Positions 9,208-18,520 are shown, numbered from the stretch's first letter. The stretch: 64,000 bases of DNA from Nannocystis bainbridge (GCF_028368995.1 NZ_JAQNDL010000001.1:372001-436000), one strand, 5' to 3'. The notes: generated from the sequence alone by a model not told the origin. Numbers and translations: made by a program.

Positions 9208-9337
9208 GTCTCGGACACATCTCCGCGCGCCCGCGCGCACGCTCGCGCGATCACGCGCCGGAAATCGGCGCAGGCTTGCGCGTTGAGCCGCGCAGCGGCC
9301 CGCCTCTATACTGACCGGCGCTGTCTCGGCGAGGCCC

Positions 9338-10408
9338 GTGTCCCAGGAACACCCGCACACTGCCATCGCCCTTCACGCTGTCGGCCAGGAGCTGCGGCGT
9401 CAGGGCAAGTTCGAAGAGGCCCTCGATCACTACCATCGGGCGCTCGCGCTGCAGCGGACCGTCCTCGGGACCAAGCACCCGTACACCGCCAGCACCCTGT
9501 CGGCGATCGGCCAGATCCTGTTCACCCAGGGTCAGCACGTCGCCGCCCTCGATCACCACCGCCAGGCCTTCTCGATCAAGCGCGAGCTGCTCGGCGCGGG
9601 CCACATCTTCACCGCCAACTCCCTGTTCGACCTCGGCCTCGCGCTGTTCGCCGCCGGCCAGCGTGAAGAGGCGCTGGCCGCCTACACCCGGGCCCTCGCC
9701 GTCCAGCTGCGCGCCCTCGGGCCCGGCCACGCGCGCACGATCAGCACCCAGCAGGCGATCGGCGAGCTCCTGCTCGCCGAGGGTCACTTCGCCGACGCGC
9801 TCAGCCACCTCCACGCCGCGCTCACCGGCCTCGAGCAGATGCGCGCCGCCGCCGATCCTGCCGACATCGATCGCCGGCTGATCCCCGTGATCGTCGGCGT
9901 CGGTCAGGTGCTGTTCCAGCAGAACCAGTACGCCGAGTCGCTGGTCCACTACCAGCGCGCGCTCGGCCTCGCCGAGACCCATCGCGGGCCCAACCACGAG
10001 GACACTCTCGGCGTTCTCCACGACCTCGGCCGCGCCCGCGGTCGCGCCGGCGACGTCGAAGGCGCCCTCGATGCCTTCCAGCGCAACCTCGCCGGCCTGC
10101 GCGCGCTCTACGGCGAGAACCACGCCCGCGTCGCCGCCACCCTCAACGCCATCGGCCAGATCCACTACGGCCGCGGCGAGCACCGGGCCGCCCTCGACCA
10201 TTACCGCCAGGCCCTCGAGATCCGCCACCGCGTCCTCGGCTCCGAGCACTGGCTGACCGTCAGCTCGCGCTTCAACTGCGGCACCGCCCTGCGCGAGCTC
10301 GGCGACCCCGTCGGCGCCGTCGAGATGGGCCGCGCCGCCGAGGCCCTCGAGCGCCTCCTCGGCTCCGAGCACCCGCACGTGCAGTCGACCCGCTCCTGGC
10401 TGCGCTGA
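9338..10408 (+). CDS. Kinesin-light-chain-type tetratricopeptide repeat protein
   Basis: A 356-residue protein made almost wholly of about seven 42-residue TPR units of the kinesin-light-chain type (pattern LxxLGxxLxxxGxxxEALxxYxRALxLxxxxLGxxHPxTA). Examples are the repeats around GKFEEALDHYHRALALQRTVLG and AGQREEALAAYTRALAVQLRALG. Such repeats form a helical scaffold for protein binding. No signal peptide, catalytic domain or DNA-binding domain is present, so it is probably a cytoplasmic adaptor. In myxobacteria such TPR arrays are often fused to Ser/Thr kinases; here the repeats stand alone. The start is GTG at 9338. Confidence 0.85.
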   Translation: MSQEHPHTAIALHAVGQELRRQGKFEEALDHYHRALALQRTVLGTKHPYTASTLSAIGQILFTQGQHVAALDHHRQAFSIKRELLGAGHIFTANSLFDLGLALFAAGQREEALAAYTRALAVQLRALGPGHARTISTQQAIGELLLAEGHFADALSHLHAALTGLEQMRAAADPADIDRRLIPVIVGVGQVLFQQNQYAESLVHYQRALGLAETHRGPNHEDTLGVLHDLGRARGRAGDVEGALDAFQRNLAGLRALYGENHARVAATLNAIGQIHYGRGEHRAALDHYRQALEIRHRVLGSEHWLTVSSRFNCGTALRELGDPVGAVEMGRAAEALERLLGSEHPHVQSTRSWLR

Positions 10409-10440
10409 GCCGGCCGCGCCCCGATGCACGGGGGTTCCGC

Positions 10441-10547
10441 CGACCTGTCCCGAGGGACACTCGGATCGCTGGCCGCGCCGTCGTGCTCCGCCTCGGCTTC
10501 ACCAGCCTCACTCCCCTCGCCGCTGACATGTCCCGGAGGACAGATTC
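10441..10547. repeat. Two isolated pairs of the 14-bp palindrome unit
   Basis: CGACCTGTCC-CGAG-GGACACTCGG at 10441-10464 and TGACATGTCC-CGGA-GGACAGATTC at 10524-10547. Each pair can fold as a tetraloop hairpin. They lie in the 312-bp gap between the TPR gene and the next lipoprotein gene, which holds no other gene I can support. Confidence 0.7.
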
Positions 10548-10720
10548 ATCCTCGCACCGCGCAGTTACTTCATTCGTAACCTCGCCAGACACCCGATCGC
10601 GTCGAGATGCTCTTCGAGACAGGTTGGTCGCGCCGAGCGCTCCTCCACTTCGAATCGCGCCGGCAGCCGGCCTACCGGCCCGCGGTTGACCCGCTCACCC
10701 GCGCGAAGTATCACCGGCAC

Positions 10721-11875
10721 ATGCCCCGCGTCCTGCGCCCGCTCTGCCTGCCGGTCCTGGTCGCGCTCGCGTCGGCCTGCTCGCGCCCGGCCGCGCCGGC
10801 CCGGCCCGACCCGCTGACCTTGCTGCCCGGCGACGCCAGCCTGGTCGCCCACGTCGACCTCGCGGCCCTGCGCGCCGCCCCGCTGTGGCAGCAGAACCGC
10901 GCCCTCCTCGACGCCGACCCCGACGCCCGCAAGACCCTCGACGCCCTCGCCGCCTGCCGCGTCCCGTTCGACGGCCTGCGCAGCCTCGACCTGGCCGTCG
11001 CCGCCAACGGGGTCGACGTCGCCGCCGTCGTCATCGGCGACGGCGTCGGCGACCGCGAGCGCATCACCTGTCTCGAAGGGCAGCTCCCCGATCGCGGCCT
11101 GCGGCTCGACGTCAGCGGCCCCGAGCCGGTCGTCGTCCTCGGCAGCGCGCGCGGACGGATCGTCGGCCCCGACGTCCTCGTGCTCGGCACGGCCGGCTGG
11201 GCGCAGCAGCTCGACGCCCTGCGCGCCGGCACCGGCACCAGCGCGGCCGCCGGCCCGCTGCAGCCGCTGCTCGCCCGCGTCGCCGCCGACCGCCCGATCT
11301 GGTTCGCCGGCCAGGTCCCCACCCGCGCCGCCGTCTCGCTCGCGCCGGCCCTGTCCGGCCTCGAGCAGGTCCGCGGCGCCCTCGACCTGCGCGATGGCCT
11401 CGGCGTCGAGCTCGCCCTCGGCATGCACAGCGAGGATGTCGCCGGCGCCACGCTGGCCGGGCTCAAGAAGCAATTCGAGGCCCTGCGCGGCGCCGGCCTC
11501 CCGCCCGCGATCCTGGACCGCGTCGGCCTCGGCCAGACGGGCCGCGAGGTCACGGTCGAGGTCCGCCTGGGCATGGCCGAGATCGCCGCCCTGCACACCC
11601 TCGCCGAGGCCCTGCGCCCCGCGCCCGCGCCCTCGCCGACGCCCGCCTCGTCGACCTCGCCGGCGCCCACGCCCTCGTCCGCTTCGTCGCCCTCGCCCGC
11701 GCCAACGCCCGCGCCCGCCGCATCGCCCTCGTCCGCACCCACGCCCTCGCCCGCGCCAACGCCCGCGCCCGCCATGCCGCCCGCGCCCGCCGCATCGCCC
11801 TCGCCCGCGCCCTCGTCCGCCCCGGCTCTCACGCGCGAGCCTCCAGTCACGCCCGCCCCGGCGCCCGCGCCCTGA
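10721..11875 (+). CDS. Predicted lipoprotein with long Pro/Ala/Ser tail
   Basis: A 384-residue predicted lipoprotein. The ATG at 10721 gives a signal peptide ending in the lipobox ALASAC. The mature part starts with a Pro/Ala-rich linker, then a mixed alpha/beta domain of about 260 residues (from LLPGDASLVAHVDLAALRAAPLWQQN onwards). The LVAHVDLAALR opening resembles myxobacterial surface proteins that describe themselves only as hypothetical. The last 80 residues are low-complexity repeats of the SPAPTP type. They come from a GC-rich tandem sequence at about 11620-11870 and probably act as a flexible spacer in the periplasm or outside the cell. No enzymatic motif was recognised. Confidence 0.75.
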   Translation: MPRVLRPLCLPVLVALASACSRPAAPARPDPLTLLPGDASLVAHVDLAALRAAPLWQQNRALLDADPDARKTLDALAACRVPFDGLRSLDLAVAANGVDVAAVVIGDGVGDRERITCLEGQLPDRGLRLDVSGPEPVVVLGSARGRIVGPDVLVLGTAGWAQQLDALRAGTGTSAAAGPLQPLLARVAADRPIWFAGQVPTRAAVSLAPALSGLEQVRGALDLRDGLGVELALGMHSEDVAGATLAGLKKQFEALRGAGLPPAILDRVGLGQTGREVTVEVRLGMAEIAALHTLAEALRPAPAPSPTPASSTSPAPTPSSASSPSPAPTPAPAASPSSAPTPSPAPTPAPAMPPAPAASPSPAPSSAPALTREPPVTPAPAPAP

Positions 11876-11988
11876 AGCGTCCGTCTCGCTTACCGCGGCT
11901 CCAGGGCTCGCCTGTCGCGCGCGCAAGCCTTCGCCCTCGCTGCGCCGCGCCCGTCGACGCCCGCGCACCTTCGCGCCATACTCGCGAC

Positions 11989-13050
11989 GTGCACGTCCGC
12001 CCTCTCGCTTCTGCCAGCGTTCTCGGCCTGTTCCTCGCCTGCGGCGACGCCACCCAGACCACCAGCGAGGCCGGCGATCCGAGCGGTCCGGCGAGCACCG
12101 GCGGCATGACCACCGGCATCGTCATCCCGCCGACCAGCAGCACCACTGGCAGCACCAGCGCCGCCGTCACCAGCGAGGGCCCCGAGAAGTACGACCTCCC
12201 GCCCAGCGACACCGAGGAAGATCCGGTCGGCTGCGGCGCCGTCGACGTCCTGTTCGTCGTCGACAACTCGAAGTCCATGGCGCAGTACCAGGCCGCCCTC
12301 GCCGACGCCTTCCCGCAGTTCGTCGACGCCATGATCGACAACCTGCCGAAGGGCGTCGACCTCCACGTCGGCATCACCACCACCGACTTCTACTGCACCG
12401 GCCCCGGCCAGGCCTGTTGCCCCGACAACTGCCCGGTCGGCAACACCCAGTGCCAGATCGGCACCACCCCCGAAGAGGTCGAGACCATCGACGAGTACTA
12501 CGTCCCGCCGACCAGCGGGGACAACGGGGCCAACGGCGCGCAGGGCCGCCTGTTCGTCCACGACGGCATGGCCTACTTCGGCATCAACACCAACGCCGAC
12601 CCGGCCCCGCTCAAGGCGTGGTTCACCGGCGCCGCCACGGCCGCCGGCGAGCAGGGCTCCTCGCTCGAGATGCCGGTCGCCGCCGCCGCCTACGCCACCA
12701 GCACCACCAACGCCGGCGCCAACGAGGGCTTCTTGCGCGACAAGGACGCCGTCCTCCTGGTCTTCTTCCTCACCAATGATCCTGACGCCTCGGTCGAGGT
12801 GCTCTCGACCTACACCGCCATGGTCCGCGAGGCCAAGGCCGACTGCGGCGGCGACGCCTGCATCCTCACCGCCGGCCTGCTCAAGAAATGCGTCCCGGCC
12901 GAGAACCAGAAGCTGTGGCAGTTCATGAAGGCCTTCGGCGAGGAGCCGATCTGGGGCGACATCGAGGACAAGGCCGGCTACGTCGAGGTGGTCGGCGAGG
13001 CCCTCGCCGCCACCCTCGGCGACGCCTGCATCCACATCCCCATCGGCTGA
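11989..13050 (+). CDS. von Willebrand factor A-type lipoprotein
   Basis: A 353-residue predicted lipoprotein starting at GTG 11989, with lipobox LFLAC after a very short signal. A Ser/Thr/Gly linker of about 50 residues follows, then a vWA domain. The metal-ion-dependent adhesion site is visible as DVLFVVDNSKSM (DxSxS form). The domain binds a divalent cation and usually mediates protein-protein contact or adhesion. A Cys-rich loop (CTGPGQACCPDNC) interrupts the fold and suggests disulfides, so an extracytoplasmic site. Its last A of the TGA stop is the first base of a 14-bp repeat array. Confidence 0.85.
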   Translation: MHVRPLASASVLGLFLACGDATQTTSEAGDPSGPASTGGMTTGIVIPPTSSTTGSTSAAVTSEGPEKYDLPPSDTEEDPVGCGAVDVLFVVDNSKSMAQYQAALADAFPQFVDAMIDNLPKGVDLHVGITTTDFYCTGPGQACCPDNCPVGNTQCQIGTTPEEVETIDEYYVPPTSGDNGANGAQGRLFVHDGMAYFGINTNADPAPLKAWFTGAATAAGEQGSSLEMPVAAAAYATSTTNAGANEGFLRDKDAVLLVFFLTNDPDASVEVLSTYTAMVREAKADCGGDACILTAGLLKKCVPAENQKLWQFMKAFGEEPIWGDIEDKAGYVEVVGEALAATLGDACIHIPIG

Positions 13051-13129
13051 TGCCTGTCCGCGAGGACATGCTCCGGCAGACATGCCCCCGCGAGCATGTC
13101 CCTGAGAACATGTCCTCGAGGTCCTCCCG
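13050..13129. repeat. 14-bp periodic palindrome array, six units
   Basis: Units start at 13050, 13064, 13078, 13092, 13106 and 13120 with spacers GCGA, CGGC, CCGC, CTGA and TCGA. The array begins at the stop codon of the vWA gene and lies in the gap between convergent genes (13050 and 13182). Confidence 0.88.
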
Positions 13130-13181
13130 CTCCTCGACCTCGCCGCCGCCTTGACCCACAAAGGCCCGGGCGGCCGCCGCC

Positions 13182-14333
13182 TCAGCGGTACAGCTCGCCC
13201 TTGAGCGCGAACACCCCGGACACCGCCACCCGCTCGTCGAGCTGGAGCCCGGCCTTGACCTCGACGCGCTCGAAGTCGCCGACCCCGAGCGTCACCTTGC
13301 GCATCTCGAACGTGCGCTCGCCGCTCGCCACGAACACGATCGGCGCCCCCTCGATCTGGATCACCGCCTGCCGCGGCACCACCACCGCGCGGCGCTGGGC
13401 CGACGCCGGGCGGATGTTGGCGTGGACCGCCTGGCCCGCGCGCAGCATGCCCGACGAGTTGTCGACGACCACCCGGACCTCGGCGCTGCGCGTCATCGGG
13501 TCGAGCGCCACGGCCACGAACTCGACCACCCCGGCGAACGCCTGGTCGGGGCGGAGCGTCGGCGTCAGCTCGACCGGGTCGCCGGGCTGCACGTGCAGCA
13601 GCTCGCCCTCGAACACCGCCAGTCGGACCCACAGGCTGCTGCGGTCCGCGATCATGAAGGCCGTGTGGCTCGGCACCACCGCCTGCCCGCGCGACACCTG
13701 CACCTCGACCACGTCGCCCGCGATCGGGCTCGTCAGCGCATTGGTCCCGAGCTTGTGCTTGCCCGGCGCGCCCGCCAGGGCCGCGACCCGCTGCCTGGCC
13801 GCCCGCAGCTGCGCCTCGGCGATCGCGGCCGCCGAGACCGCCATGTCGAGCTCGCGCTGCGACGTGATGCCCTCGGCCAACAGGCTCTGCTTGCGCTCGA
13901 CGTCGCGTCTGGCCGCGATCAGCCGCGCCTCCATCGCCGCGATGTCCGCCTGGGCCGTGCCGAGCTCCGCGCTGACCAGCGTGCCCAGCACCTGCCCCAC
14001 CTCGACCTTGCTGCCCTCGATGACCGCGACGTCGGCCACCCGCCCGGCGATCCGCGAGCCCACCGCGGCCAGCCGCTGGGCGTCGAACTCGAGCACGCCC
14101 GTCACGTGGACCACGGGGGTTACGTCCTCGTAATGCGCCGACACCACCGAGATCCCCACCCGCTCCGCGTACCCGTCCGGCAGCTCCACCACGCCCTCGC
14201 GGATCAGCGGCAGCTCCGGCGGCGCCATCCGGACGCGCCCAGCGGCCTCGCCGCCGCCGCAGCCCATCACCGCCGACAGCCCGAGCAGCAAGCCGGCGGT
14301 CCATCGTGCAGTTCGGGCGCAGATCGCTGGCAT
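13182..14333 (-). CDS. Efflux RND-type membrane fusion (periplasmic adaptor) lipoprotein
   Basis: A 383-residue HlyD/CusB-family adaptor that would bridge an inner-membrane pump and an outer-membrane channel. It has a lipoprotein signal (LSAVMGCGGG). The first barrel/lipoyl half (GSRIAGRVADVAVIEGSKVEVGQVLGTL) is followed by an alpha-helical hairpin of about 70 residues. The second lipoyl half (LTSPIAGDVVEVQVSRGQAV) and beta-barrel and membrane-proximal domains follow. The closest style is CusB/CzcB-type heavy-metal efflux adaptors. It is the third gene of an operon behind a response regulator and histidine kinase (46-bp gap). No RND pump or TolC gene is in the window, so its partners must be encoded elsewhere. 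Confidence 0.87.
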   Translation of the reverse strand: MPAICARTARWTAGLLLGLSAVMGCGGGEAAGRVRMAPPELPLIREGVVELPDGYAERVGISVVSAHYEDVTPVVHVTGVLEFDAQRLAAVGSRIAGRVADVAVIEGSKVEVGQVLGTLVSAELGTAQADIAAMEARLIAARRDVERKQSLLAEGITSQRELDMAVSAAAIAEAQLRAARQRVAALAGAPGKHKLGTNALTSPIAGDVVEVQVSRGQAVVPSHTAFMIADRSSLWVRLAVFEGELLHVQPGDPVELTPTLRPDQAFAGVVEFVAVALDPMTRSAEVRVVVDNSSGMLRAGQAVHANIRPASAQRRAVVVPRQAVIQIEGAPIVFVASGERTFEMRKVTLGVGDFERVEVKAGLQLDERVAVSGVFALKGELYR

Positions 14334-14379
14334 ACGGTGCTCGCAGCTACTGTGGATCGCCGGCCGCCTGTTCCGCCGT

Positions 14380-15534
14380 TTAAGAAACGGTAAAGCCCGG
14401 ATCGCGCGAGGTCGTCAACCGGATCGTGAACCTGGCCCCGCCGCCCGGCGCCTCGCCCACGGCCAGCGTACCGGCGTGCCCCTCGACGATCCGGCGGGTG
14501 ATCGCCAGACCGAGCCCGAGGCCCGCGCGCCCCGGCGTACGGTCGGCCGTGGGGGCCGTCGCGCGCACGAACGGGGCGAAGATCCGCTCACGCTCGGCCG
14601 CGGGGATCCCCGGTCCCTGATCGTCGACGGTGACCACCAGCGCCTCGGCCTCCGCCTGCATCCGCAGCGTCACCGTCCCGCCGGGCGGCGAGTACGCGAT
14701 CGCGTTGCTCACCAGGTTGCCGATGGCGATCTCGAGCGCGTCGGCGTCGACCTGCGCCACCAGCTCCTCCGGCCCCGCGAACACCAGCTTCACCTCGGCC
14801 CGCCCCGCCGCCTCGGTCCAGCGCTGCACCGGCCCGTCGAGCCGCGCCATCAGCTCGACGCGCGCGCGCTTCACCGCTCCGCTCGCGCGCGCCAGCTGCA
14901 GCAGCGCCTCGACCAGCCCCGACATGCGCCGCACCTCGTCGAGCGTCTGGTCGGCCAGGCCCTCCCACTCGCCCGGCGAACGCGGTCGTCGGCGGGCCAC
15001 CTCGAGCGTGCTCGAGAGCACCGTCAGCGGCGAGCGCAGCTCGTGCGAGGCGTCGGCCGCGAATTGCCGCTGGGCCGCGATCCCGCCGTCGATGCGCGCG
15101 AACAGGGCGTTGAGCGCCGACGCCAGCGCGTCCAGCTCGTCGCCGGCGCCCGTCACCGGCAGCCGCTCGCGCAGGTCCTCCGCGCTCATGCGCGACGCCG
15201 CGGCGATCACCGCGTCGATCCGCGACGTCGCCCGGTGCGTCAGCCACCGCGCCCCCGCGATCGCCAGCACCAGCCCGATCGGCGCCGCGATCGCGAACGC
15301 CACCATCACCTGGGTCAGCAGCGTCTCGGTCGGGAACTCGACGGCCTCGATGCCGTCGTCGTCTTCCTCGCCCGGCTCGCCGTCGTCGTCGTCGATCTCC
15401 GCCGCGTCGCGCAGCTCGTCGAGGTACAGCACCAGCGCCGCCGTGGCCGTGAACACCAGCAGGCTGAGCCCCGTGGAGGCGCCGATCCAGAAGCCCAGCC
15501 AGCGGCCGAGCGAGCGCCGGCGCGGCGCCGTCAT
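14380..15534 (-). CDS. Two-component sensor histidine kinase with acidic periplasmic loop
   Basis: A 384-residue kinase with two membrane helices (GASTGLSLLVFTATAALVLYL and VMVAFAIAAPIGLVLAIAGA). They flank a short periplasmic loop of about 35 residues packed with acidic residues (ten or more Asp/Glu in a row, broken by Gly-Glu-Pro-Gly). A HAMP linker, the HisKA motif (ADASHELRSPLTVLSS) and an intact ATPase domain follow (N box NLVSNAIAYSPPGG, G1 DDQGPGIP, G2 LGLGLAI). The layout fits QseC/CusS-type sensors. The acidic loop suggests cation or metal sensing (inference). It overlaps the upstream response regulator gene by 4 bp (ATGA), and the membrane-fusion gene follows. Confidence 0.9.
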   Translation of the reverse strand: MTAPRRRSLGRWLGFWIGASTGLSLLVFTATAALVLYLDELRDAAEIDDDDGEPGEEDDDGIEAVEFPTETLLTQVMVAFAIAAPIGLVLAIAGARWLTHRATSRIDAVIAAASRMSAEDLRERLPVTGAGDELDALASALNALFARIDGGIAAQRQFAADASHELRSPLTVLSSTLEVARRRPRSPGEWEGLADQTLDEVRRMSGLVEALLQLARASGAVKRARVELMARLDGPVQRWTEAAGRAEVKLVFAGPEELVAQVDADALEIAIGNLVSNAIAYSPPGGTVTLRMQAEAEALVVTVDDQGPGIPAAERERIFAPFVRATAPTADRTPGRAGLGLGLAITRRIVEGHAGTLAVGEAPGGGARFTIRLTTSRDPGFTVS

Positions 15535-16199
15535 GCCTCCGTCACCCGCGCGCGGAACCCGGCCCCGCGCACCGTCTCGAGCGTGATCGGCAGGTCGGCC
15601 AGCTTGCGCCGCAGGTGCGCCAGGTGGACATCGATCGCATTGGTCCCGGGGTCGTGCATGTAGCCGAACACCTCGCGGAGGATATCGATGCGCGGCACCA
15701 CCTCGGAGCGGCGACGCAGCAGGTACGCCAGCAGCGCGTGCTCCCGCGGCGTCAGCACCACGCGCACCTCGCCGTGACGGACCCCGAACTCGTCGTCGAG
15801 CGCCACCTCGCCCTCCTCCACCGCCGCCCAGCGCGGCCCCCCGGCGCGGCGGGTCAGCGCCCGCAAGCGCGCCAGCAGCTCCGCGAACTCGAACGGTTTA
15901 ATTAAATAATCATCGGCACCGGCGTCGAGGGCCGCCACTCGCGACTCGACCGCGTCGCGGGCCGTCAGCACCAGCAGCGGGATATGCGTCCGCTCGCCGC
16001 GGAGCAGCCCCAGCAGCTCCATCCCGTCCATGTCGGGCAGACCGAGGTCGAGCACGATCGCGTCGATGCTGGTCGCGCGCGACAGCTCGAGGGCCCGCGC
16101 CGCCGTGCCCGCAGCGACCGCCGCGATCCCCTCCTCCGAGAAGCCCTGCGCGAGCGCGCGCACAAGCCGCTCGTTGTCTTCGATGAGCAAGATCCGCAT
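15531..16199 (-). CDS. OmpR-family response regulator
   Basis: A 222-residue transcriptional regulator from the ATG at 16197-16199. The receiver domain has the acidic pair in LLIEDNERLV, the phospho-acceptor Asp in VLDLGLPDMDG, the Thr in VLTARD and the Lys in LIKPF. The C-terminal winged helix shows the OmpR/PhoB pattern (LTPREHALLAYLLRR then DVHLAHLRRKL). It is the first gene of the response regulator, kinase and membrane-fusion operon, coupled to the kinase by a 4-bp overlap. It is the probable partner of that kinase. An inverted repeat 48-66 bp upstream may be its own operator. Confidence 0.93.
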   Translation of the reverse strand: MRILLIEDNERLVRALAQGFSEEGIAAVAAGTAARALELSRATSIDAIVLDLGLPDMDGMELLGLLRGERTHIPLLVLTARDAVESRVAALDAGADDYLIKPFEFAELLARLRALTRRAGGPRWAAVEEGEVALDDEFGVRHGEVRVVLTPREHALLAYLLRRRSEVVPRIDILREVFGYMHDPGTNAIDVHLAHLRRKLADLPITLETVRGAGFRARVTEA

Positions 16200-16246
16200 G
16201 TGCTCCCGCAGTGTACCGCCGGATCTGGCGCGGGCTGCGACCACCC

Positions 16247-16265
16247 GATTAAGACCCCGTTAATC
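16247..16265 (-). promoter_or_regulatory. Inverted repeat upstream of the response regulator
   Basis: GATTAA (16247-16252) and TTAATC (16260-16265) form a perfect 6-bp inverted repeat with a 7-bp centre. It is AT-rich against a very GC-rich background and 48 bp upstream of the regulator start. It is a candidate autoregulatory or sigma-dependent site for the operon. Confidence 0.45.
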
Positions 16266-16342
16266 CGCCCGTACGCACGCATCGCGGACCTTCGTGCTGT
16301 CCCGATCAGGTCAGCTCGCGCAGGCCGTCCTCGCCGTCAAAA

Positions 16343-16508
16343 TAAACTGTCCCAAAGGACATCTCCGTCCTGCCGCGGCCGGAGCCCGCGCATGAGCTCG
16401 TCCAGGGTTCGAGCAGCGCTGTTTCCAGAAAGTTTCCAGAAACTGCGGCCATGCGAGCTCGTGCGACCCCTGCCGCCCGGCCCTCGACCTGTCCTCGAGG
16501 ACATCTCA
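16343..16508. repeat. Two isolated pairs of the 14-bp palindrome unit
   Basis: TAAACTGTCC-CAAA-GGACATCTCC at 16343-16366 and CGACCTGTCC-TCGA-GGACATCTCA at 16485-16508. They flank the gap between the response-regulator operon and the 3' end of the metzincin gene. The second pair ends 15 bp beyond that gene's stop codon. Confidence 0.7.
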
Positions 16509-16522
16509 AGCATCGCGCCGGC

Positions 16523-18520
16523 TCACCCCCCGCAGCCGATCGGATAGCCCCCGCGCGGCCCCGCTGCGACCTCCGTCGCCGTGAACCCCGAGGTCCCGTC
16601 GCAGCGCGCCCGCCACAGCTGCGGCCTCGTCGCGGGCGCGTGCCACAGCACATCGTCGCAGCCGTCGCCGTCGAAGTCGCCCACGCACGTCGTCGCCTCG
16701 CCCGGCGGCGTCGGCACCGGCACGCGCTCGATCGCTGGCCCTCGCATCCGCCACAGCCATGCGCGCTCCGGCTCTGCCGACCACCACAGCGCCTCGTCTG
16801 CCCCGTCGCCGTCGAAATCGCCGACCTCCATCCGCGCCAGCAGGTCGCCCGCGCCCTCGCTGCGCGACCACCCGGACGCCACGCAATTGCCGTCCTCGCC
16901 CCACAGCCGGTCCGGATGCCAGCGCACCGTCGCCTGCGCCCGCGGGTCCCACCACAGCGCCTCGTCCACCCCGTCGCCGTCGAAATCGCCGACGCGACCG
17001 ACCTGCTCTTCGCCCGGGCGCAGCCCGCACGCCGGCAGACCTGACCGTTGCAACATGTCCCTCGAGTCATCTCCGAACGCCCACAGATCGACCGCGAACC
17101 GCTGCGCGTCGAGCCACAGCACCTGGCTGCGGCGCGCCCCCGATCCGCGACCCGGCGTCCACAGCCCCACCAGCGGCCAGCCGTAGCCGGCCGCGAAGCG
17201 GTCGTCGAGCGGCTCGTCCTCCACCCCGCCCGCGCGCCAGACCCACCGCGCGTCGACCTCCGCGCCTGGCCGCCACCACCACACCGCGTCGCCGCCGTCG
17301 CCCGCGAACGCCCCCACGATCGGCGCCGCGCTGCCCGGCGCCGCCACCCGCGTGCGCACGAAGCCCCCGCGACCCTGCGCCGGCGGCTGCCACAGCTCGT
17401 CCGTGATCTCCTCCGGCCCGAACATCAGCACCTCGGTCCGCCCGTCCGCGCCTGCCAGCGCCACCGGCCGCCACGAGCGCGGCGCCCGGCTCGGGCACGG
17501 CCCGTCGCGCATGCAAAGGCTGAACGTGCGCCGCGCGAACCGCCCCGCCGGCCCGCCGTACCACACCTCGTACGTCTCGCCCCCCGGCTGAAACCACACC
17601 ACGTCCTCGCGCCCGTCGCCGTCGACATCCACGCGCGAGCGCGGCAGCGCGTAGAGGATCGCCGCGCCCAGGCGATCGCCGCGCGACAGCCGGCCCTGCT
17701 TGCTGGCCGCCGAGATGCCCGGGCAGCGCGCGTCGCCCATCACCGACGCCGGATCGGGGTACGTCAGCCCGCGGAACTCGGTCGAGGCCGCGTCGACGCA
17801 GATCTCCCGCGACTGCTCGAACCGCGAGTGCTCGTGCACGAACCCCAGCAGGTGCCCGAGCTCGTGCAGCACCACCATCTCGGGCGAGTACATCTCGCTC
17901 ACCAGCGCCTCCGGCCACACCAGCAGCCGCGCCCCCTCGTCCTCCGGCGCCGTCGCCGGGAACGACGCCGACGCCAGCGGGCACCCGCTCGCCCCGCACT
18001 CCGCCGCCGCCCCCTGGCGCACCGTGAACGCCACCTGCTCCGGCGCTGCGCAGGCCGGAGTCCCGTCGAGCTCGGCGCGGTGGATGAAGTTCACCCCTGA
18101 CGCCCGCTCCCACTGCGCCGTCGCCAGCGTCAGCGCCGCGCGCGTGCGGGCCAGCAGCGCCCGGTCGGCGAACTCGCCCAGGCAGTACGCCAGGTCGAGC
18201 TTGCGCCCCACGTCCCACGCGCGGTCGAGCGTCCCGCGGCACTTGACCGCGCTGCGGTACGCTGTCTCTTCCGACATGTCCGAAAAACCATGTCCCGACG
18301 GCAGCAGGATGTCGCCCTCGATCCGCAGCCCGCCGCCGACCAGCACCTCGGGCGCCTCGCCGCCGCAGACCCCGTCGTCGGCCACCAGCGCCGCGCCCTC
18401 GCAGCCGCCGGCGAGCGCCCCCAGAGCCAGCGCCAGGGCCCGCCCCGCGCGCCAGCGGCCGCGCGCCAGCGCCAGCGCGGCGACCTCTGCCAGCAGCGCG
18501 CCCCGGTCCGACCGCTCCAC
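16523..18520 (-). CDS. Metzincin-type zinc protease lipoprotein with FG-GAP/VCBS repeats
   Basis: Predicted secreted or surface metalloprotease of about 665 residues. A GTG at 18518-18520 gives a signal sequence with lipobox ALAGGC; a GTG at 18586 is an alternative start. The zinc site is HELGHLLGFVHEH (HExxHxxGxxH), and a candidate Met-turn (ASVMGDA) follows about 45 residues later, as in astacin/matrixin-like peptidases. The C-terminal 400 residues hold repeated DFDGDGxDEALWW-type calcium-binding FG-GAP/VCBS blades (first RVDVDGDGREDVVWF, last DFDGDGCDDVLWH), probably a beta-propeller for surface binding. The protease domain sits before the propeller. Two intragenic copies of the 14-bp unit occur, near 17055 and 18275, the latter giving the peptide SDMSEE. 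Confidence 0.85.
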   Translation of the reverse strand: MERSDRGALLAEVAALALARGRWRAGRALALALGALAGGCEGAALVADDGVCGGEAPEVLVGGGLRIEGDILLPSGHGFSDMSEETAYRSAVKCRGTLDRAWDVGRKLDLAYCLGEFADRALLARTRAALTLATAQWERASGVNFIHRAELDGTPACAAPEQVAFTVRQGAAAECGASGCPLASASFPATAPEDEGARLLVWPEALVSEMYSPEMVVLHELGHLLGFVHEHSRFEQSREICVDAASTEFRGLTYPDPASVMGDARCPGISAASKQGRLSRGDRLGAAILYALPRSRVDVDGDGREDVVWFQPGGETYEVWYGGPAGRFARRTFSLCMRDGPCPSRAPRSWRPVALAGADGRTEVLMFGPEEITDELWQPPAQGRGGFVRTRVAAPGSAAPIVGAFAGDGGDAVWWWRPGAEVDARWVWRAGGVEDEPLDDRFAAGYGWPLVGLWTPGRGSGARRSQVLWLDAQRFAVDLWAFGDDSRDMLQRSGLPACGLRPGEEQVGRVGDFDGDGVDEALWWDPRAQATVRWHPDRLWGEDGNCVASGWSRSEGAGDLLARMEVGDFDGDGADEALWWSAEPERAWLWRMRGPAIERVPVPTPPGEATTCVGDFDGDGCDDVLWHAPATRPQLWRARCDGTSGFTATEVAAGPRGGYPIGCGG

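Noticed and set aside
10885-13050. One 721-residue gene
   Set aside because: The first 368 residues are an Arg/Ala-rich shadow of the lipoprotein gene at 10721-11875 in another frame. The vWA lipoprotein starts at GTG 11989.
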